From Bryobacteraceae bacterium (lineage in GTDB: Bacteria > Acidobacteriota > Terriglobia > Bryobacterales > Bryobacteraceae): a stretch of DNA of 64,000 nucleotides. Under the pieces are notes generated by a model that did not search any database, was not told the DNA's origin, and saw nothing but the letters and a program-made list of their open reading frames with translations. Made by a program: the position numbers and the translations under genes. Of this stretch, positions 9,576 to 18,725 are shown in pieces. The stretch covers positions 124,001 through 188,000 of the forward strand of contig JANWVO010000048.1 of assembly GCA_025056865.1 (NCBI GenBank). The letters run 5' to 3'. Each line of letters starts with the position of its first letter. Position 1 is the stretch's first letter.

Positions 9576-10055
9576 CTACGATTGAACCATGTTTGCCACC
9601 GCCATACGAAGGACGGCCATCGCCGTGGCCGCATAGACGCCCGCGGCCGCGTCATCGGCGACGATGCCCCATCCTCCGGGCAGCCGCTCCAGGCTTCGCA
9701 CGGGCCACGGTTTCAGAATGTCGAACAGGCGGAAAAGAAAGAAAGCGGCGGCCGCCTGCCACGGCGTAAAGGAACCGGCTGCCGCCAGGGCGATCCATTG
9801 CCCGGCGACTTCATCCACGACGACGAGGCCCGGATCCTCGACGCCCCTGCTGCGGGCCACCGCGCCGGCGGCCCACACGGCCGGCAGCAGCAGCGCGAGG
9901 GCAAGGCCCGCGTAGATCCACATGGGCGGACGGATCCAGAGATGGAGGAGCCACGCCGCAGCAAGCGCGCCCAGAGAACCCGCCGTGCCCGGCGCCACCG
10001 GCGAGTATCCGCAACCGAACCAGGTGGCCAGCACAAGCGCCGCGCTATTCTTCAT
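9576..10055 (-). CDS. pgpA: Phosphatidylglycerophosphatase A
   Basis: Dephosphorylates phosphatidylglycerol phosphate to phosphatidylglycerol at the inner membrane. The protein has 159 residues, the family's usual length. Hallmarks are [14 protein letters not shown] near the N-terminus, [31 protein letters not shown], and [16 protein letters not shown], whose Asp pair is catalytic. Several membrane helices are present. It overlaps yacG by 11 bases and is followed by the propeller gene 17 bases later, in the rimO-cinA operon. Confidence 0.95.
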   Translation of the reverse strand: MKNSAALVLATWFGCGYSPVAPGTAGSLGALAAAWLLHLWIRPPMWIYAGLALALLLPAVWAAGAVARSRGVEDPGLVVVDEVAGQWIALAAAGSFTPWQAAAAFFLFRLFDILKPWPVRSLERLPGGWGIVADDAAAGVYAATAMAVLRMAVANMVQS

Positions 10056-10227
10056 CGGCGTCCTCGGGCTCCGGCGCCGGCGGATGCACGGGCTCGGCGG
10101 GGATGCGGTATTCCTCGTTCGCCCAGCGGCCCAGGTCGATCAGGCGGCAGCGCTCGCTACAGAACGGCATTTCGGGGGAGTCGAGCGGCACCTCCTTGCG
10201 GCAGACGGGACACTTGATGGTTCTCAT
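10045..10227 (-). CDS. yacG: DNA gyrase inhibitor YacG-type zinc protein
   Basis: A 60-residue protein with the full YacG zinc site: CPVCRKEVP, then [23 protein letters not shown]. In E. coli YacG binds GyrB and blocks DNA binding by gyrase; the same role is inferred here from family membership. The C-terminus is acidic and Pro-rich. The ATG overlaps the rimO stop (ATGA at 10224-10227), and the 3' end overlaps pgpA by 11 bases, so it should be translationally coupled to both. Confidence 0.92.
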   Translation of the reverse strand: MRTIKCPVCRKEVPLDSPEMPFCSERCRLIDLGRWANEEYRIPAEPVHPPAPEPEDADEE

Positions 10228-11636
10228 TGGTGCGCATGCGGCCGGCCCGCCGTGGAGTGGATGATGCGGAAGGGGCTGTGCGCCGGCGCCGCAGCCACGG
10301 GCGGCGGGTTGTCGACCAGGTCTCCCACCAGATCATAGTCGTGCGCGCGGCGGATGCGCATGCGGCGGAACTCGCCCTGCTGCGGGGCGCGCGGCCCGGG
10401 GTCGCTGATGTAGCAGACGCCGTCGATGTCCGGCGCCTGCGAAGCAAGCCTTGCCTGCCACAGCAGCTCGCTTTCCGGCGAAGGGCCTTCCACCAGCACC
10501 TCCATCTCGCGGCCGACCAGCTCGCGGTTCCGCCGGCGCGAGATCTTCCGCTGGATCGCCATCAGCCGGCGGCGCCGGTTGTAAATGGTCCGGCGGTCCA
10601 CCTTGCCGTCGAGATGGTAGCTCGCGCTCGTCTCCTCATCGGAATAGCCGAACACGCCCAGGCGGTCGAACTGCGCCGCTTCCACAAACTGGCAGAGCTC
10701 CTCGAAATCCTGCTCTGTCTCGCCGGGGAAGCCGACGATCATCGACGTGCGGATGGCCACGCCCGGCACGTGGCGGCGGATGCGCTCAAGCAGCCGCAAA
10801 AAGATTTCCCCCGACGAGCCGCGCTTCATCCGCTTCAGGATCCGCGCCGAGGCGTGCTGAAGCGGCATGTCGATGTATTTCACCAGCGGGTCGTGCGCGG
10901 CCAGCACGTCCAGCAGCCGCGTGCTGATCCGGTTCGGGTAGCAGTAGAGGAAGCGGATCCATTTGCGGTGCGGCGTGTCGATGCGGGCCAGATGCTCGAG
11001 CAGCGTGGCCAGCCCGTCCTTCATGCCGAGGTCGTCGCCGTACGCCGTCGTGTCCTGGCCGATGAGGTTGATCTCCCGCACTCCCTGTGCGAACAGCGCG
11101 CGCGCTTCCGCCAGCACCGATTCCGGCCGCCGGCTCCGGAAGCGGCCACGGAACTGCGGGATGACGCAGAACGAGCACGGATGGTCGCAGCCTTCGTTGA
11201 TCTTGATGTAGGCATAATGGCGCGGCGTGGCCAGCAGGCGCGGGGTGAGGTCGTGGTAAAGGTAAGGAGCCGCTTCCGGCTGCGGCTCGAGGCCGTGTTC
11301 GCAGGCCTCGGCGATGCGCTCGATCTCATTGGTGCCGATGACGGCGTCCACTTCCGGGATGGCGGCGCGGATGTCGCCGCGGAAGCGCTCCACCAGGCAG
11401 CCGGCGACGATCAGGCGGCGCGCCCGGCCGCGCCGCTTGTATTCGGCCATTTCAAGGATCGTGTCCACGGATTCCTGCTTGGCCGGATCGATGAAGGAGC
11501 ACGTGTTGACGACGATGGCGTCGGCCTCCTCCGGGTTGGCGGTGAGGACGTGCCCGCGCGCGGCGAGCGTGCCCATCATCACTTCCGTGTCCACCAGGTT
11601 CTTGGGACAGCCCAGACTGACGAATCCGATTTTCAA
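10224..11636 (-). CDS. rimO: Ribosomal protein S12 methylthiotransferase RimO
   Basis: Radical-SAM enzyme that adds a methylthio group to the conserved Asp of ribosomal protein S12. It has 470 residues. The N-terminal MTTase domain has [25 protein letters not shown] and VAGCLVER, supplying the auxiliary-cluster cysteines. The radical-SAM core is [19 protein letters not shown] (CxxxCxxC), and a C-terminal TRAM domain follows. The C-terminal ~40 residues ([14 protein letters not shown] onward) extend beyond TRAM. It is the first gene of a five-gene minus-strand operon and overlaps yacG by 4 bases. Confidence 0.97.
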   Translation of the reverse strand: MKIGFVSLGCPKNLVDTEVMMGTLAARGHVLTANPEEADAIVVNTCSFIDPAKQESVDTILEMAEYKRRGRARRLIVAGCLVERFRGDIRAAIPEVDAVIGTNEIERIAEACEHGLEPQPEAAPYLYHDLTPRLLATPRHYAYIKINEGCDHPCSFCVIPQFRGRFRSRRPESVLAEARALFAQGVREINLIGQDTTAYGDDLGMKDGLATLLEHLARIDTPHRKWIRFLYCYPNRISTRLLDVLAAHDPLVKYIDMPLQHASARILKRMKRGSSGEIFLRLLERIRRHVPGVAIRTSMIVGFPGETEQDFEELCQFVEAAQFDRLGVFGYSDEETSASYHLDGKVDRRTIYNRRRRLMAIQRKISRRRNRELVGREMEVLVEGPSPESELLWQARLASQAPDIDGVCYISDPGPRAPQQGEFRRMRIRRAHDYDLVGDLVDNPPPVAAAPAHSPFRIIHSTAGRPHAHQ

Positions 11637-11692
11637 GCGCGTTTTCCGGGAAATCGAACGGGGTTTTCTTTCAGCGTATCACGCGCGCCCGC

Positions 11693-12451
11693 TCACAGGT
11701 CTTCGGGGAAGACCGCGTAGCCCTCCGGTGGCGGGTACAGTTCCTTGAGAAGCTGGAGCCGCTTGCGCAGGTAATTCGACGGGATCTGCCGCGGGCCCGG
11801 CTCCACGTCGATGTCGCAGCAGATGCCGTGCAGATACAGCGTCAGCGTGTCGATGAAGCTCTGCCGGATGTAGCGCCGCAGCCGCTCGCTCGGCTTGGCG
11901 AAGTTGCGGTCGCGGCGGGTGAGTTCGTTCTTGAGCCGCCAGCTCGGGTCGTCGACTTCGCCGTGGACGCCCGCCTTGAGCTCGGCCTCGAGCAGGGCCT
12001 GATACTGCTTCGGGACGCCTTCCGGGAGCGAATCCGCCGCCAGTTCGGCGATGGCGCGGTAGAAGCGGTAGTGGTGGTCGGCGACTTCCGCATCCTTCAC
12101 CGCGAAGGCAAGCACGGCGCCGTCCCGGCCCACCAGCGTGCTGGAGGGCACCGATTCGGAGCTCTCCGGCGGCTCGGTGGCGATGAAGGTCTCCTCCGTG
12201 TCGCGCTTGCGATGGCCCCGCGCACGGCAGAGGTAGGGCACCAGCAGGATGCGCACCTCGGGCAGCAGGGCGGCCAAAGCAGGCGGAAGGGCGGCGATGG
12301 GCTCCTCCAGCAGCTCCCGCCGGTCTTCTTCGCTCAACGGCACCGCAGCGGCAAAGTAGCAGATGCGGTTGCCCAGAGGGACCATTTCGTTGCGGAAATG
12401 GTCTGCGAACTGAACCAGTTGGAGGCGGGAGGGAAGGCTGGGAGACGACAT
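11693..12451 (-). CDS. Hypothetical cytoplasmic protein
   Basis: Unrecognised 252-residue protein without signal peptide or membrane helix. Visible features are a central SSTLVGRDGAVLAFAVKDAE block and a charged C-terminal third (RRYIRQSFIDTLTLYLHG ... GPRQIPSNYLRKRLQLLK). Charge and helix pattern suggest a compact soluble fold. It starts at ATG 12451 (MSSPSLPSRLQ) and lies 56 bases upstream of rimO on the same strand, so it may head that operon. It is divergent from lpxB. No function is proposed. Confidence 0.7.
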   Translation of the reverse strand: MSSPSLPSRLQLVQFADHFRNEMVPLGNRICYFAAAVPLSEEDRRELLEEPIAALPPALAALLPEVRILLVPYLCRARGHRKRDTEETFIATEPPESSESVPSSTLVGRDGAVLAFAVKDAEVADHHYRFYRAIAELAADSLPEGVPKQYQALLEAELKAGVHGEVDDPSWRLKNELTRRDRNFAKPSERLRRYIRQSFIDTLTLYLHGICCDIDVEPGPRQIPSNYLRKRLQLLKELYPPPEGYAVFPEDL

Positions 12452-12535
12452 CTGTCCCTGTAATTTCAGGATAGCAGAGGGCCTGATTCCTGCTCATCCG
12501 CGCGCCGTGCAGCGCATGGCACACTGGAGTGTGCC

Positions 12536-13684
12536 GTGAAGATCCTGGCCAGCGCCGGAGAACCCTCGGGCGACCGCTATGCCGCGGGCGTGGTGCGGGC
12601 ACTGGCGAGGCTCTTCCCGGAGGCGGAGTTCTTCGGCTGCCCGGGGCCGGAGATGCGCGCGGCAGGCGTCCGGGCGGTGGCCGAACAGGGCAAGCTGGCC
12701 GTGGTCGGGCTGGTGGAAGTGGTGCGCCACATTCCGGCCATCTACGGCGAATTCCGCCGGCTGGCGGCGGCGGCTGAAAGGGAACGGCCGGCGGCGGCGC
12801 TGCTGGTGGACAGCGCCGCGTTCCACCTGCGGCTGGCTGCCCGGCTGCGGCGGCTGGGCGTGCCCGTGTTTCATCTGGTGGCGCCGCAGGCGTGGGCCTG
12901 GCGCGAGGGCAGGGTCCGGCAATTGCGCCGAAACGTGGCCGAGCTGCACTGCATCTTCCCATTCGAGGAGGATTTTTTCCGCGCGCGGGGCGTCAACGCG
13001 GTCTACATCGGCAACCCGGCGGCAAGGACGGTGCGGCCGTCGCTTGGCCGCGCGGAGTTCTTCTCGAAGCACCGCATCCCGCCCGACCGTCCGCTCATCA
13101 CCCTGTGCCCGGGCAGCCGGCGGGGCGAGATTGAGCGCCACCTGCCGGTCCTGCGCGGGGCGGTGGAGCGCGTGCTCGCGCAGCGGGCCTGCACGTTCCT
13201 GCTGGCCGCGCCCGCGGGCAGCCGCGAGCGGTTCGGTCCGTCATTCTTTGACACCCTGTGCGGCAGCGGAAGAGTCCGGTATTGTGAGGGAGAAACTTGG
13301 GACGCAATGGCGCACGCCGACCTGACTCTGGCTGCCAGCGGCACCGTGACCACCGAAGCGGCGCTGCTCGGCTCGCCCATGGTGATTTTTTACCGTGTGC
13401 ATCCGCTGACGTATCTGCTTGGCCGGCCGCTGGTGCGCACGCCGTATTTCTCGATCGTGAATCTGGTGGCGGGCGGGTGCGTGGCGCCGGAGCTGATCCA
13501 GAACGACATGACGCCGGAGAAGCTGGCCGGGGAAGCGCTGCGGCTGCTGGCCGATGAAGAAGCCCGCGCGCGGATGCGCGCCGCACTCGCCCGCGTGCGC
13601 GAGGCGCTCGCCACCGGCGCGGATCCCTACGAGAAATCCGCCGCGCGCATCGCCGCTTACCTGAGAAACGAGGTTCGCTCATGA
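12536..13684 (+). CDS. lpxB: Lipid-A-disaccharide synthase
   Basis: Glycosyltransferase joining UDP-2,3-diacylglucosamine and lipid X to the lipid A disaccharide; peripheral inner-membrane enzyme. It has 382 residues. Family motifs: ILASAGEPSGDRYAAG at the N-terminus, FHLVAPQAWAWREGR, IFPFEEDFF, YIGNPAARTV, LCPGSRRGEI, and LAASGTVTTEAALLGSPMV with FYRVHPLTYLLGRPLV. The start is GTG 12536. Its presence shows that the organism makes lipopolysaccharide. The stop overlaps the next gene's ATG (ATGA, 13681-13684). The other lipid A genes are not in this window. Confidence 0.95.
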   Translation: MKILASAGEPSGDRYAAGVVRALARLFPEAEFFGCPGPEMRAAGVRAVAEQGKLAVVGLVEVVRHIPAIYGEFRRLAAAAERERPAAALLVDSAAFHLRLAARLRRLGVPVFHLVAPQAWAWREGRVRQLRRNVAELHCIFPFEEDFFRARGVNAVYIGNPAARTVRPSLGRAEFFSKHRIPPDRPLITLCPGSRRGEIERHLPVLRGAVERVLAQRACTFLLAAPAGSRERFGPSFFDTLCGSGRVRYCEGETWDAMAHADLTLAASGTVTTEAALLGSPMVIFYRVHPLTYLLGRPLVRTPYFSIVNLVAGGCVAPELIQNDMTPEKLAGEALRLLADEEARARMRAALARVREALATGADPYEKSAARIAAYLRNEVRS

Positions 13685-15636
13685 GACGCGAGGTTCTGGC
13701 CCTTCCGATCTTCGCCGCCGCCTTCTGGCTGGCCGCGCCCGCCGCCGCGCAGCAGCGCCGCGGCGCCGTGGACGTCGAAAGCTACCGTATCGAGCTGCTC
13801 GTGGAGCCCTCGCAGCAGACCCTCAGCGAGCGCACGCAGGTGACGTTCACGCCGACGGAAGACCGGGTGCAGACGGTGGCCTTTGAGCTGCATAACTCGC
13901 TCAATGTCCTGTCTGTCACCGGCGACGGAGGGCAGCCGTTGCAGACCAACCGCCGTTTCAACGAGCACGTGGTGGAGCTGTTCTTCCCGCAGCCGCTCGA
14001 GCGCGGCAAGCCGGCGACGGTCACCTTCCAGATCAGCGGCGCGCTGCGCGGCGACGAGGAGTCTCCCGTCTACGGCATCACGTTTGCGGCCATCCGCAAC
14101 GACCATGCGTTCCTGCTCTACCCGGCGCGTTGGTTTCCGGTGAGCGGGTACACCACAGACCGTTACCAGATGGAGCTCACCGTGCGCGCGCCGGCTGCCT
14201 TCCGCGCGGTGTCGAGCGGAGTCGCCGTGCCGGCGGCTGACGGGCAGGGCGTGACGTTCCGCTCCACGTCGCCGGGCTTTTACGGCAGCCTTGCTCTCGT
14301 GCAGGGCGCCCCGCGGCGCGTGCAGGCCGAGGGCGCCGTGACCGAAGTGTGGTTCCGCGGGGAGCGGCAGGCTCAGGCGCAGGCATGGGGCGAGGAGACA
14401 GGCCGCGTGATCTCCTGGCTGACGGGCGTCTTCGGCGTGCCGCCCTACCGCAACCTGGCGCTGGTGGAGACGGGCGAGGGCGCTCCCAACGGCTATTCGG
14501 CTCCGGGCGTGATCTTCGTCTCGCCGGCGGCGGCGGGAGCGAAGCCCAATCCGCGGCTGCTGGCCAACCAGATTGCGCGGCAGTGGTACGGCGTGCTGTT
14601 CTCGCCCGCGCACCGCAACCACATCTGGATCACCAATGGCATGGCGCGCTATGCCGAGATCCTTTATCTCGAGCACCTCAACGGAGCGCAGGCGGTGGAG
14701 CCGGACATCCGCGACCTTTACGTCGACGCGCTGACGGTGACGGATGCGCCGGTGCGGCAGGCGGCGCGCTTCGAAGACTACAGCCCGGAGTTCTTCGCCG
14801 TCACCGGCAGCAAGGGCGCGGCCGTCTATCACATGCTGCGGTGGGTCATCGGCGACGAGGCCTTCGGCAAGCTGCTGAAAGCCGCCACCGACCAGTTCGC
14901 CAACCGCTCCATCACCACCGACGACCTGCGCAGGCTGGCCGAAAGCGTGAGCGGGGAAAATCTCCAGGGCTTCTTCATCCAGTGGCTAGAGTCGACCGAT
15001 GCGCCCGAGTTCCGCCTGAAGTACACCATTTACCGGACGCAGAAGGGCTTCCGCGTGATGGGTACCATCCAGCAGGACCTCGACACCTTCCGCATGCCGG
15101 TCGAGCTGAAGATTGAAACCGAAGGCAACCCGGAGTTCCAGCGGGTGATCGTCGTCGGGCCATCGACGGATTTTTCAGTGGACACGTTCGGCAAGCCGCG
15201 CAAGGTGATCGTGGACCCCAACGGGCGCGTGCTGCGGTTCAGCCGCGAGATGCGCGTGGCGGTGGCGATTCGCCGCGGCGAGCAGTTCGCCGAGATCGGC
15301 CAGTACAACGACGCGCTGAAGGAATACCAGCGGGCTCTGGAGGTGAACCCGATCAGCTCGCTGGCGCATTACCGCGTGGGCGAGGTCTTTTTCCTGATGG
15401 GCAACTACCAGAGCGCGGCCAACAGCTTCCGCGAGGCGCTGAACGGCGATCAGGAGCCGCAGTGGACGGTGGTGTGGAGCCACATCAACCTGGGCAAGAT
15501 CTTCGACATCACCCAGCAGCGGGAGCGCGCGCGCAACGAGTATCAGCAGGCGCTGCGCACCAAGGACAACACGCAGGGCGCGCTGGAGGAAGCGGCGAAA
15601 TACCTTCAGGAGCCTTACCAGCGGAAGGAGAATTAG
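13681..15636 (+). CDS. Secreted M1-peptidase-like protein with lost zinc site, fused to TPR repeats
   Basis: A 651-residue exported protein with signal peptide at residues 1-23 (AAPAAAQ cut). Residues ~30-230 match the M1 N-terminal beta domain, and ~230-450 match the gluzincin domain. The zinc motif HExxH is replaced by NQIAR (residues 296-300, in LLANQIARQWYG). The downstream NEG is TNG (318-320), and no GxMEN exopeptidase loop is present, so all three zinc ligands and the catalytic Glu are missing. A beta domain follows, then about three TPR-like repeats at ~520-640 (GQYNDALKEYQRALEVNP). It is probably a binding or scaffold protein in the periplasm and is translationally coupled to lpxB. 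Confidence 0.85.
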   Translation: MRREVLALPIFAAAFWLAAPAAAQQRRGAVDVESYRIELLVEPSQQTLSERTQVTFTPTEDRVQTVAFELHNSLNVLSVTGDGGQPLQTNRRFNEHVVELFFPQPLERGKPATVTFQISGALRGDEESPVYGITFAAIRNDHAFLLYPARWFPVSGYTTDRYQMELTVRAPAAFRAVSSGVAVPAADGQGVTFRSTSPGFYGSLALVQGAPRRVQAEGAVTEVWFRGERQAQAQAWGEETGRVISWLTGVFGVPPYRNLALVETGEGAPNGYSAPGVIFVSPAAAGAKPNPRLLANQIARQWYGVLFSPAHRNHIWITNGMARYAEILYLEHLNGAQAVEPDIRDLYVDALTVTDAPVRQAARFEDYSPEFFAVTGSKGAAVYHMLRWVIGDEAFGKLLKAATDQFANRSITTDDLRRLAESVSGENLQGFFIQWLESTDAPEFRLKYTIYRTQKGFRVMGTIQQDLDTFRMPVELKIETEGNPEFQRVIVVGPSTDFSVDTFGKPRKVIVDPNGRVLRFSREMRVAVAIRRGEQFAEIGQYNDALKEYQRALEVNPISSLAHYRVGEVFFLMGNYQSAANSFREALNGDQEPQWTVVWSHINLGKIFDITQQRERARNEYQQALRTKDNTQGALEEAAKYLQEPYQRKEN

Positions 15637-15691
15637 CGCATTCCACGGTGGTGCGGTTTCCGCGCCGCGCCCCCGCCCGCTGCGCAGCGCC

Positions 15692-16858
15692 TCACTTCAG
15701 CAGTTGCTGGGACATGCGCAGCAGCGACTCGCGCATTGCCGCCAGCTCGGGCGTCTCCGGCGGCAGTCCCGGCTCCGGCGGCAGCACGCCCAGCTTCCAT
15801 TGCAGCGAAGGCAGCCGCACCACCTCGCAGAAAACGCTCACCAGTTCGGGGTCGCGCCAGCCGAGTTCCGCCTCGCGGCGCAATTGCGCGATGGCTTCGT
15901 CCACGGTATAGGCGGCCTTGTAGCTGCGCTGGCTGGTCAGCGCATCGAAGATGTCCGCCAATTGGAGGATGCGCGCCAGCAGCGGAATGTCCTCGCCTTT
16001 CAGCCCGTCCGGATATCCGGAGCCGTCCCAGCGCTCGTGGTGGTTGCGGATGATCGGCAGCACCGGGCGCAACGACCGCATCGGGCGGCAGATCTCCTCG
16101 CCCTTCCACGTGTGGGACCGCATGATGACCCACTCTTCCTGCGTCAGCTCGCCCTGCTTGAACAGGATGGCGTCGGGCACGGCGATCTTGCCGATGTCGT
16201 GGAGGTAGCCGCCGCGGTGCAGGGCCAGCAGGTCTTCCTCTGGCAGCCCGAGGGCGGAACCCAGCGCGACGCTCAGCGCGGCCAGCCGCTGGCAGTGGTT
16301 GCCGGTCCATTTGTCCCGTTGTTCGATGGTCTGCGCCAGCGCGAACAGAATGGTCTCGGCCTCCTCGAGCGAGTCCACCACGCGCTTGTTGCGCAGCATC
16401 GTGCGGATGCGCGTGCGCAGCACGGCCGGCTGCAAGGGCTTCACCAGGAACTCGTCGGCGCCGGATTCGAGGCCGGCCACCTCGTTCTCGATGCCCTGCA
16501 CGCTGGTGACGATCAGGATCGGTATCAGGTGCGTGCGCCGGTTGGACTTGATCTTGCGGCAGAACTCCAGGCCGCTGTTGGGCCGCCCGCTCCAGTCGCT
16601 CACGATCCATTCGGAGATGATCAGGTCCACGGTTTCCTGATCCAGGATCCGGAAGGCCTCTTCCTGCGATCGGGCTTCCAGCAGCCGGTACGGTCCCGCT
16701 TTCAGGATCCCCTTGATAAGCTGCCGGTTCAGCTCGACATGGTCGACGAGCAGAATGGTGGCGCGCCCGAGCGAGTCGCGCCACGGAGCCGCGACAATGG
16801 CGGGCGGCGGCGGGCTGGCGGCTGCCGATTCCGTCCCGATCTGGACCTGCTCGTCCAT
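15692..16858 (-). CDS. HD-GYP domain response regulator with degenerate receiver
   Basis: A 388-residue putative cyclic-di-GMP phosphodiesterase. A Pro/Ala-rich leader (1-30) is followed by a receiver domain (33-155) and an HD-GYP domain (165-345). The HD-GYP part looks intact: HDIGK at 220-224, HHERWDGSGYP at 273-283 and ADIFDALTSQRSY. The receiver keeps Thr118 and Lys140 but has Glu83 at the phospho-acceptor position (SEWIVSDWSG) and VDH instead of VDD at 38-40, so ordinary Asp phosphorylation is unlikely. The C-terminal tail (~345-388) is Pro-rich then helical. No histidine kinase is adjacent. Confidence 0.9.
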   Translation of the reverse strand: MDEQVQIGTESAAASPPPPAIVAAPWRDSLGRATILLVDHVELNRQLIKGILKAGPYRLLEARSQEEAFRILDQETVDLIISEWIVSDWSGRPNSGLEFCRKIKSNRRTHLIPILIVTSVQGIENEVAGLESGADEFLVKPLQPAVLRTRIRTMLRNKRVVDSLEEAETILFALAQTIEQRDKWTGNHCQRLAALSVALGSALGLPEEDLLALHRGGYLHDIGKIAVPDAILFKQGELTQEEWVIMRSHTWKGEEICRPMRSLRPVLPIIRNHHERWDGSGYPDGLKGEDIPLLARILQLADIFDALTSQRSYKAAYTVDEAIAQLRREAELGWRDPELVSVFCEVVRLPSLQWKLGVLPPEPGLPPETPELAAMRESLLRMSQQLLK

Positions 16859-16928
16859 CTCTCACCCGATCGGCAGGAAGAGGCGGAATCTTTAGCGGCC
16901 GCAGGGCGGGCGGCGGGCACGCCCGCGC

Positions 16929-17660
16929 TCAGTAGCCCGCCGGAGGGGGCGCGGCGGGCGCGGACCGCGCAATCGGGGGCAGGCCCAGCCGGCGCCGGCA
17001 TTCGTCCAGCATCTCGGCCGTCCGGGTGGCGCCGCAGCGGGTGGCCCCGGTGGCGCGCACTTCCAGCAGCGCATCCAGCGTGCGCACGCCCCCGGCTGCC
17101 TTCACCTGCACGTGCGGCGCGGAGTGCCTGCGCATCAGCCGGAGATCGTCGAGCGTCGCCCCGCCGGGCGCATATCCGGTGCTGGTCTTCACCCAGTCCG
17201 CGCCGAGCTCGCTGCAAATGCCGCACAACCGGATCTTCTGCTCGTCGTTCAGGTAGCAGTTCTCGAAGATGACCTTCACCTTCTGCCCGGCGGCATGGGT
17301 GACCTCGATCACCGCCCCGATGTCCCGGCGGACGTATTCCCAGTCCCCGCTCAACACGGCGCTGATGTTGACCACCATGTCGAGCTCCTCGCCGCCGTCG
17401 GCCAGGGCTCTGCGCGCCTCGGCCACTTTCACTTCGGTCGTGTGGCAGCCGTGCGGGAAGCCGACCGTCGTGCTGGCCTTCACCCGGCTGCCGCGTAGCA
17501 TGGCGGCGCAAAGCGGCAACGCGTAGGGAAGGATGCAGACGCTGGCGACGCCGTAATCCAGCGCAAGCTGGATGCCCTCGATCAACTGCTGGCGCGTGAG
17601 CACCGGGTTCAGCAGCGAGTGATCGATCATGCCGGCGATGTCTTCGTATGTGTAATCCAT
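16929..17660 (-). CDS. deoC: Deoxyribose-phosphate aldolase
   Basis: Class I aldolase cleaving 2-deoxyribose-5-phosphate to glyceraldehyde-3-phosphate and acetaldehyde in nucleoside salvage. It has 243 residues. The ATG at 17660 (MDYTYEDIAGMIDHSLL) lies about 9 bases after GGAG; an upstream in-frame GTG/ATG extension has no site. Motifs: VGFPHGCHTTEVKVAEA, ELDMVVNISAVLSGDW, VKVIFENCYL, and the Schiff-base Lys in DWVKTSTGYAPGGAT with VKAAGGVRT following. The C-terminal 20 residues are Pro/Ala-rich beyond the core. It is transcribed toward the HD-GYP gene, 70 bases away. Confidence 0.95.
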   Translation of the reverse strand: MDYTYEDIAGMIDHSLLNPVLTRQQLIEGIQLALDYGVASVCILPYALPLCAAMLRGSRVKASTTVGFPHGCHTTEVKVAEARRALADGGEELDMVVNISAVLSGDWEYVRRDIGAVIEVTHAAGQKVKVIFENCYLNDEQKIRLCGICSELGADWVKTSTGYAPGGATLDDLRLMRRHSAPHVQVKAAGGVRTLDALLEVRATGATRCGATRTAEMLDECRRRLGLPPIARSAPAAPPPAGY

Positions 17661-17746
17661 GAAGGCGGCTCCGTCCCTCGATCCGTTCTCCCGCAGCCGT
17701 GCCGCGGCTGTCAACCCGGACCCGCGCGCCTGCTAGCCTTTCGGAT

Positions 17747-18640
17747 GTGGTGCTGTGCGCCGCCCTGTGGCTGCTGGCTGCCGAAACGGCGATCCTGCTT
17801 CCGCCGCGCGTTTCCGCCGTGAAATGGGCGCACGGACGCGCGGCTGCGCTCGCCGGCACGCCGGCGGAGCCCGAGTGGATCCTCTGGGCGGATAGCGGCC
17901 TCGAGCTGAGAAGGATCCGCGTTCGCACCGCCGTTGCCGATGTCCGGGCGCTCGAAGTGGCGGACTTCGCATTAGACGCCGGAGGGACCGTGCATGCGGT
18001 CCTCTACGCCGACCTTCCGCTGGGCCGCAGCGCGCGCCTGCTGTGCCACTATCCGGAGCAGGGCGAGCCGGATTGCGAAGATCTCGGTGAGCTCCGCTGC
18101 CGCCTTCTGGCCGCAGCCGCCCCGGATTCGCTCTGGTGCCTCAGCACCGCGCCCGGCGGCCCGGCGCTGCGGCGCGTTTCGATTCCGCGCGAGGGGCCGC
18201 GCCTGTGGCTGCCGGCGGAGATCGAAGGACCGCAGCCGCCCACGGCGGGCGCTGGCTGGCTGGCCGCGCCGCAGCGGGACCGGGCGTGGCTGTTCGTTGC
18301 ACAAAGGACGCGGCTCTATGGAGTGGACCTGCGGAGCGGGGCAGTGAACACCATCCCGATCCCCGTCACGCCGGGCAGGCATTCGCTGCCGGGCTTCGCC
18401 GCGCATGGCACGCGGCTCCTGGCCCTGTTTCCGCTGGACGCGGCCGGGACGGTAGAGCGGCTGGACGCGCCCTACGGCCTGTTTGAACTCACCGGGCGCG
18501 GCTGGCAGCGGGTGGCGGCCGGCCGGAGCTGGATGCGCGGCGCGGCTCCGGCAGGCATGGAGGAGCGCGCCGTCTGGATCTGGAACCGCGCGGCGCGGCG
18601 CCTGGAACGCGTGGAGCTGCCGGAACAGCCCGGGCCATAG
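17747..18640 (+). CDS. Hypothetical secreted protein, beta-rich
   Basis: Unrecognised 297-residue protein. The chosen start is GTG 17747, which gives a hydrophobic leader (VVLCAALWLLAAETAILL); an in-frame GTG at 17699 would extend it by 16 residues with no better ribosome site. The body consists of short beta-type segments with WILWADSGLELRRIRV, SLWCLSTAPGGPALRRV and LYGVDLRSGAVNTI, suggesting a degenerate beta-propeller, but no repeat is regular enough to name. It is divergent from deoC and convergent with the DUF1326 gene. Confidence 0.55.
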   Translation: MVLCAALWLLAAETAILLPPRVSAVKWAHGRAAALAGTPAEPEWILWADSGLELRRIRVRTAVADVRALEVADFALDAGGTVHAVLYADLPLGRSARLLCHYPEQGEPDCEDLGELRCRLLAAAAPDSLWCLSTAPGGPALRRVSIPREGPRLWLPAEIEGPQPPTAGAGWLAAPQRDRAWLFVAQRTRLYGVDLRSGAVNTIPIPVTPGRHSLPGFAAHGTRLLALFPLDAAGTVERLDAPYGLFELTGRGWQRVAAGRSWMRGAAPAGMEERAVWIWNRAARRLERVELPEQPGP

Positions 18641-18668
18641 CATTCAGCCGCGTGCCCGAAAACACGAC

Positions 18669-18698
18669 GGCCCGGGCGGCTGGCTGCCGCTCCGGGCC
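18669..18698 (-). terminator. Hairpin between convergent genes, probably terminating the DUF1326 transcript
   Basis: Stem of 12 pairs (18669-18680 with 18686-18698, one bulged T at 18691) around a TGGCT loop. Read on the minus strand the hairpin is followed by GTCGTGTTTTC, a weak T-run. The plus side has no T-run, so termination is more likely for the minus-strand gene. Confidence 0.5.
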
Positions 18699-18725
18699 GC
18701 GCAAAGCTTCTGGTTGTCTGTCCGC

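Noticed and set aside
16885-16928. GC-rich hairpin between deoC and the HD-GYP gene as a terminator
   Set aside because: The loop is two bases and no T-run follows on either strand.
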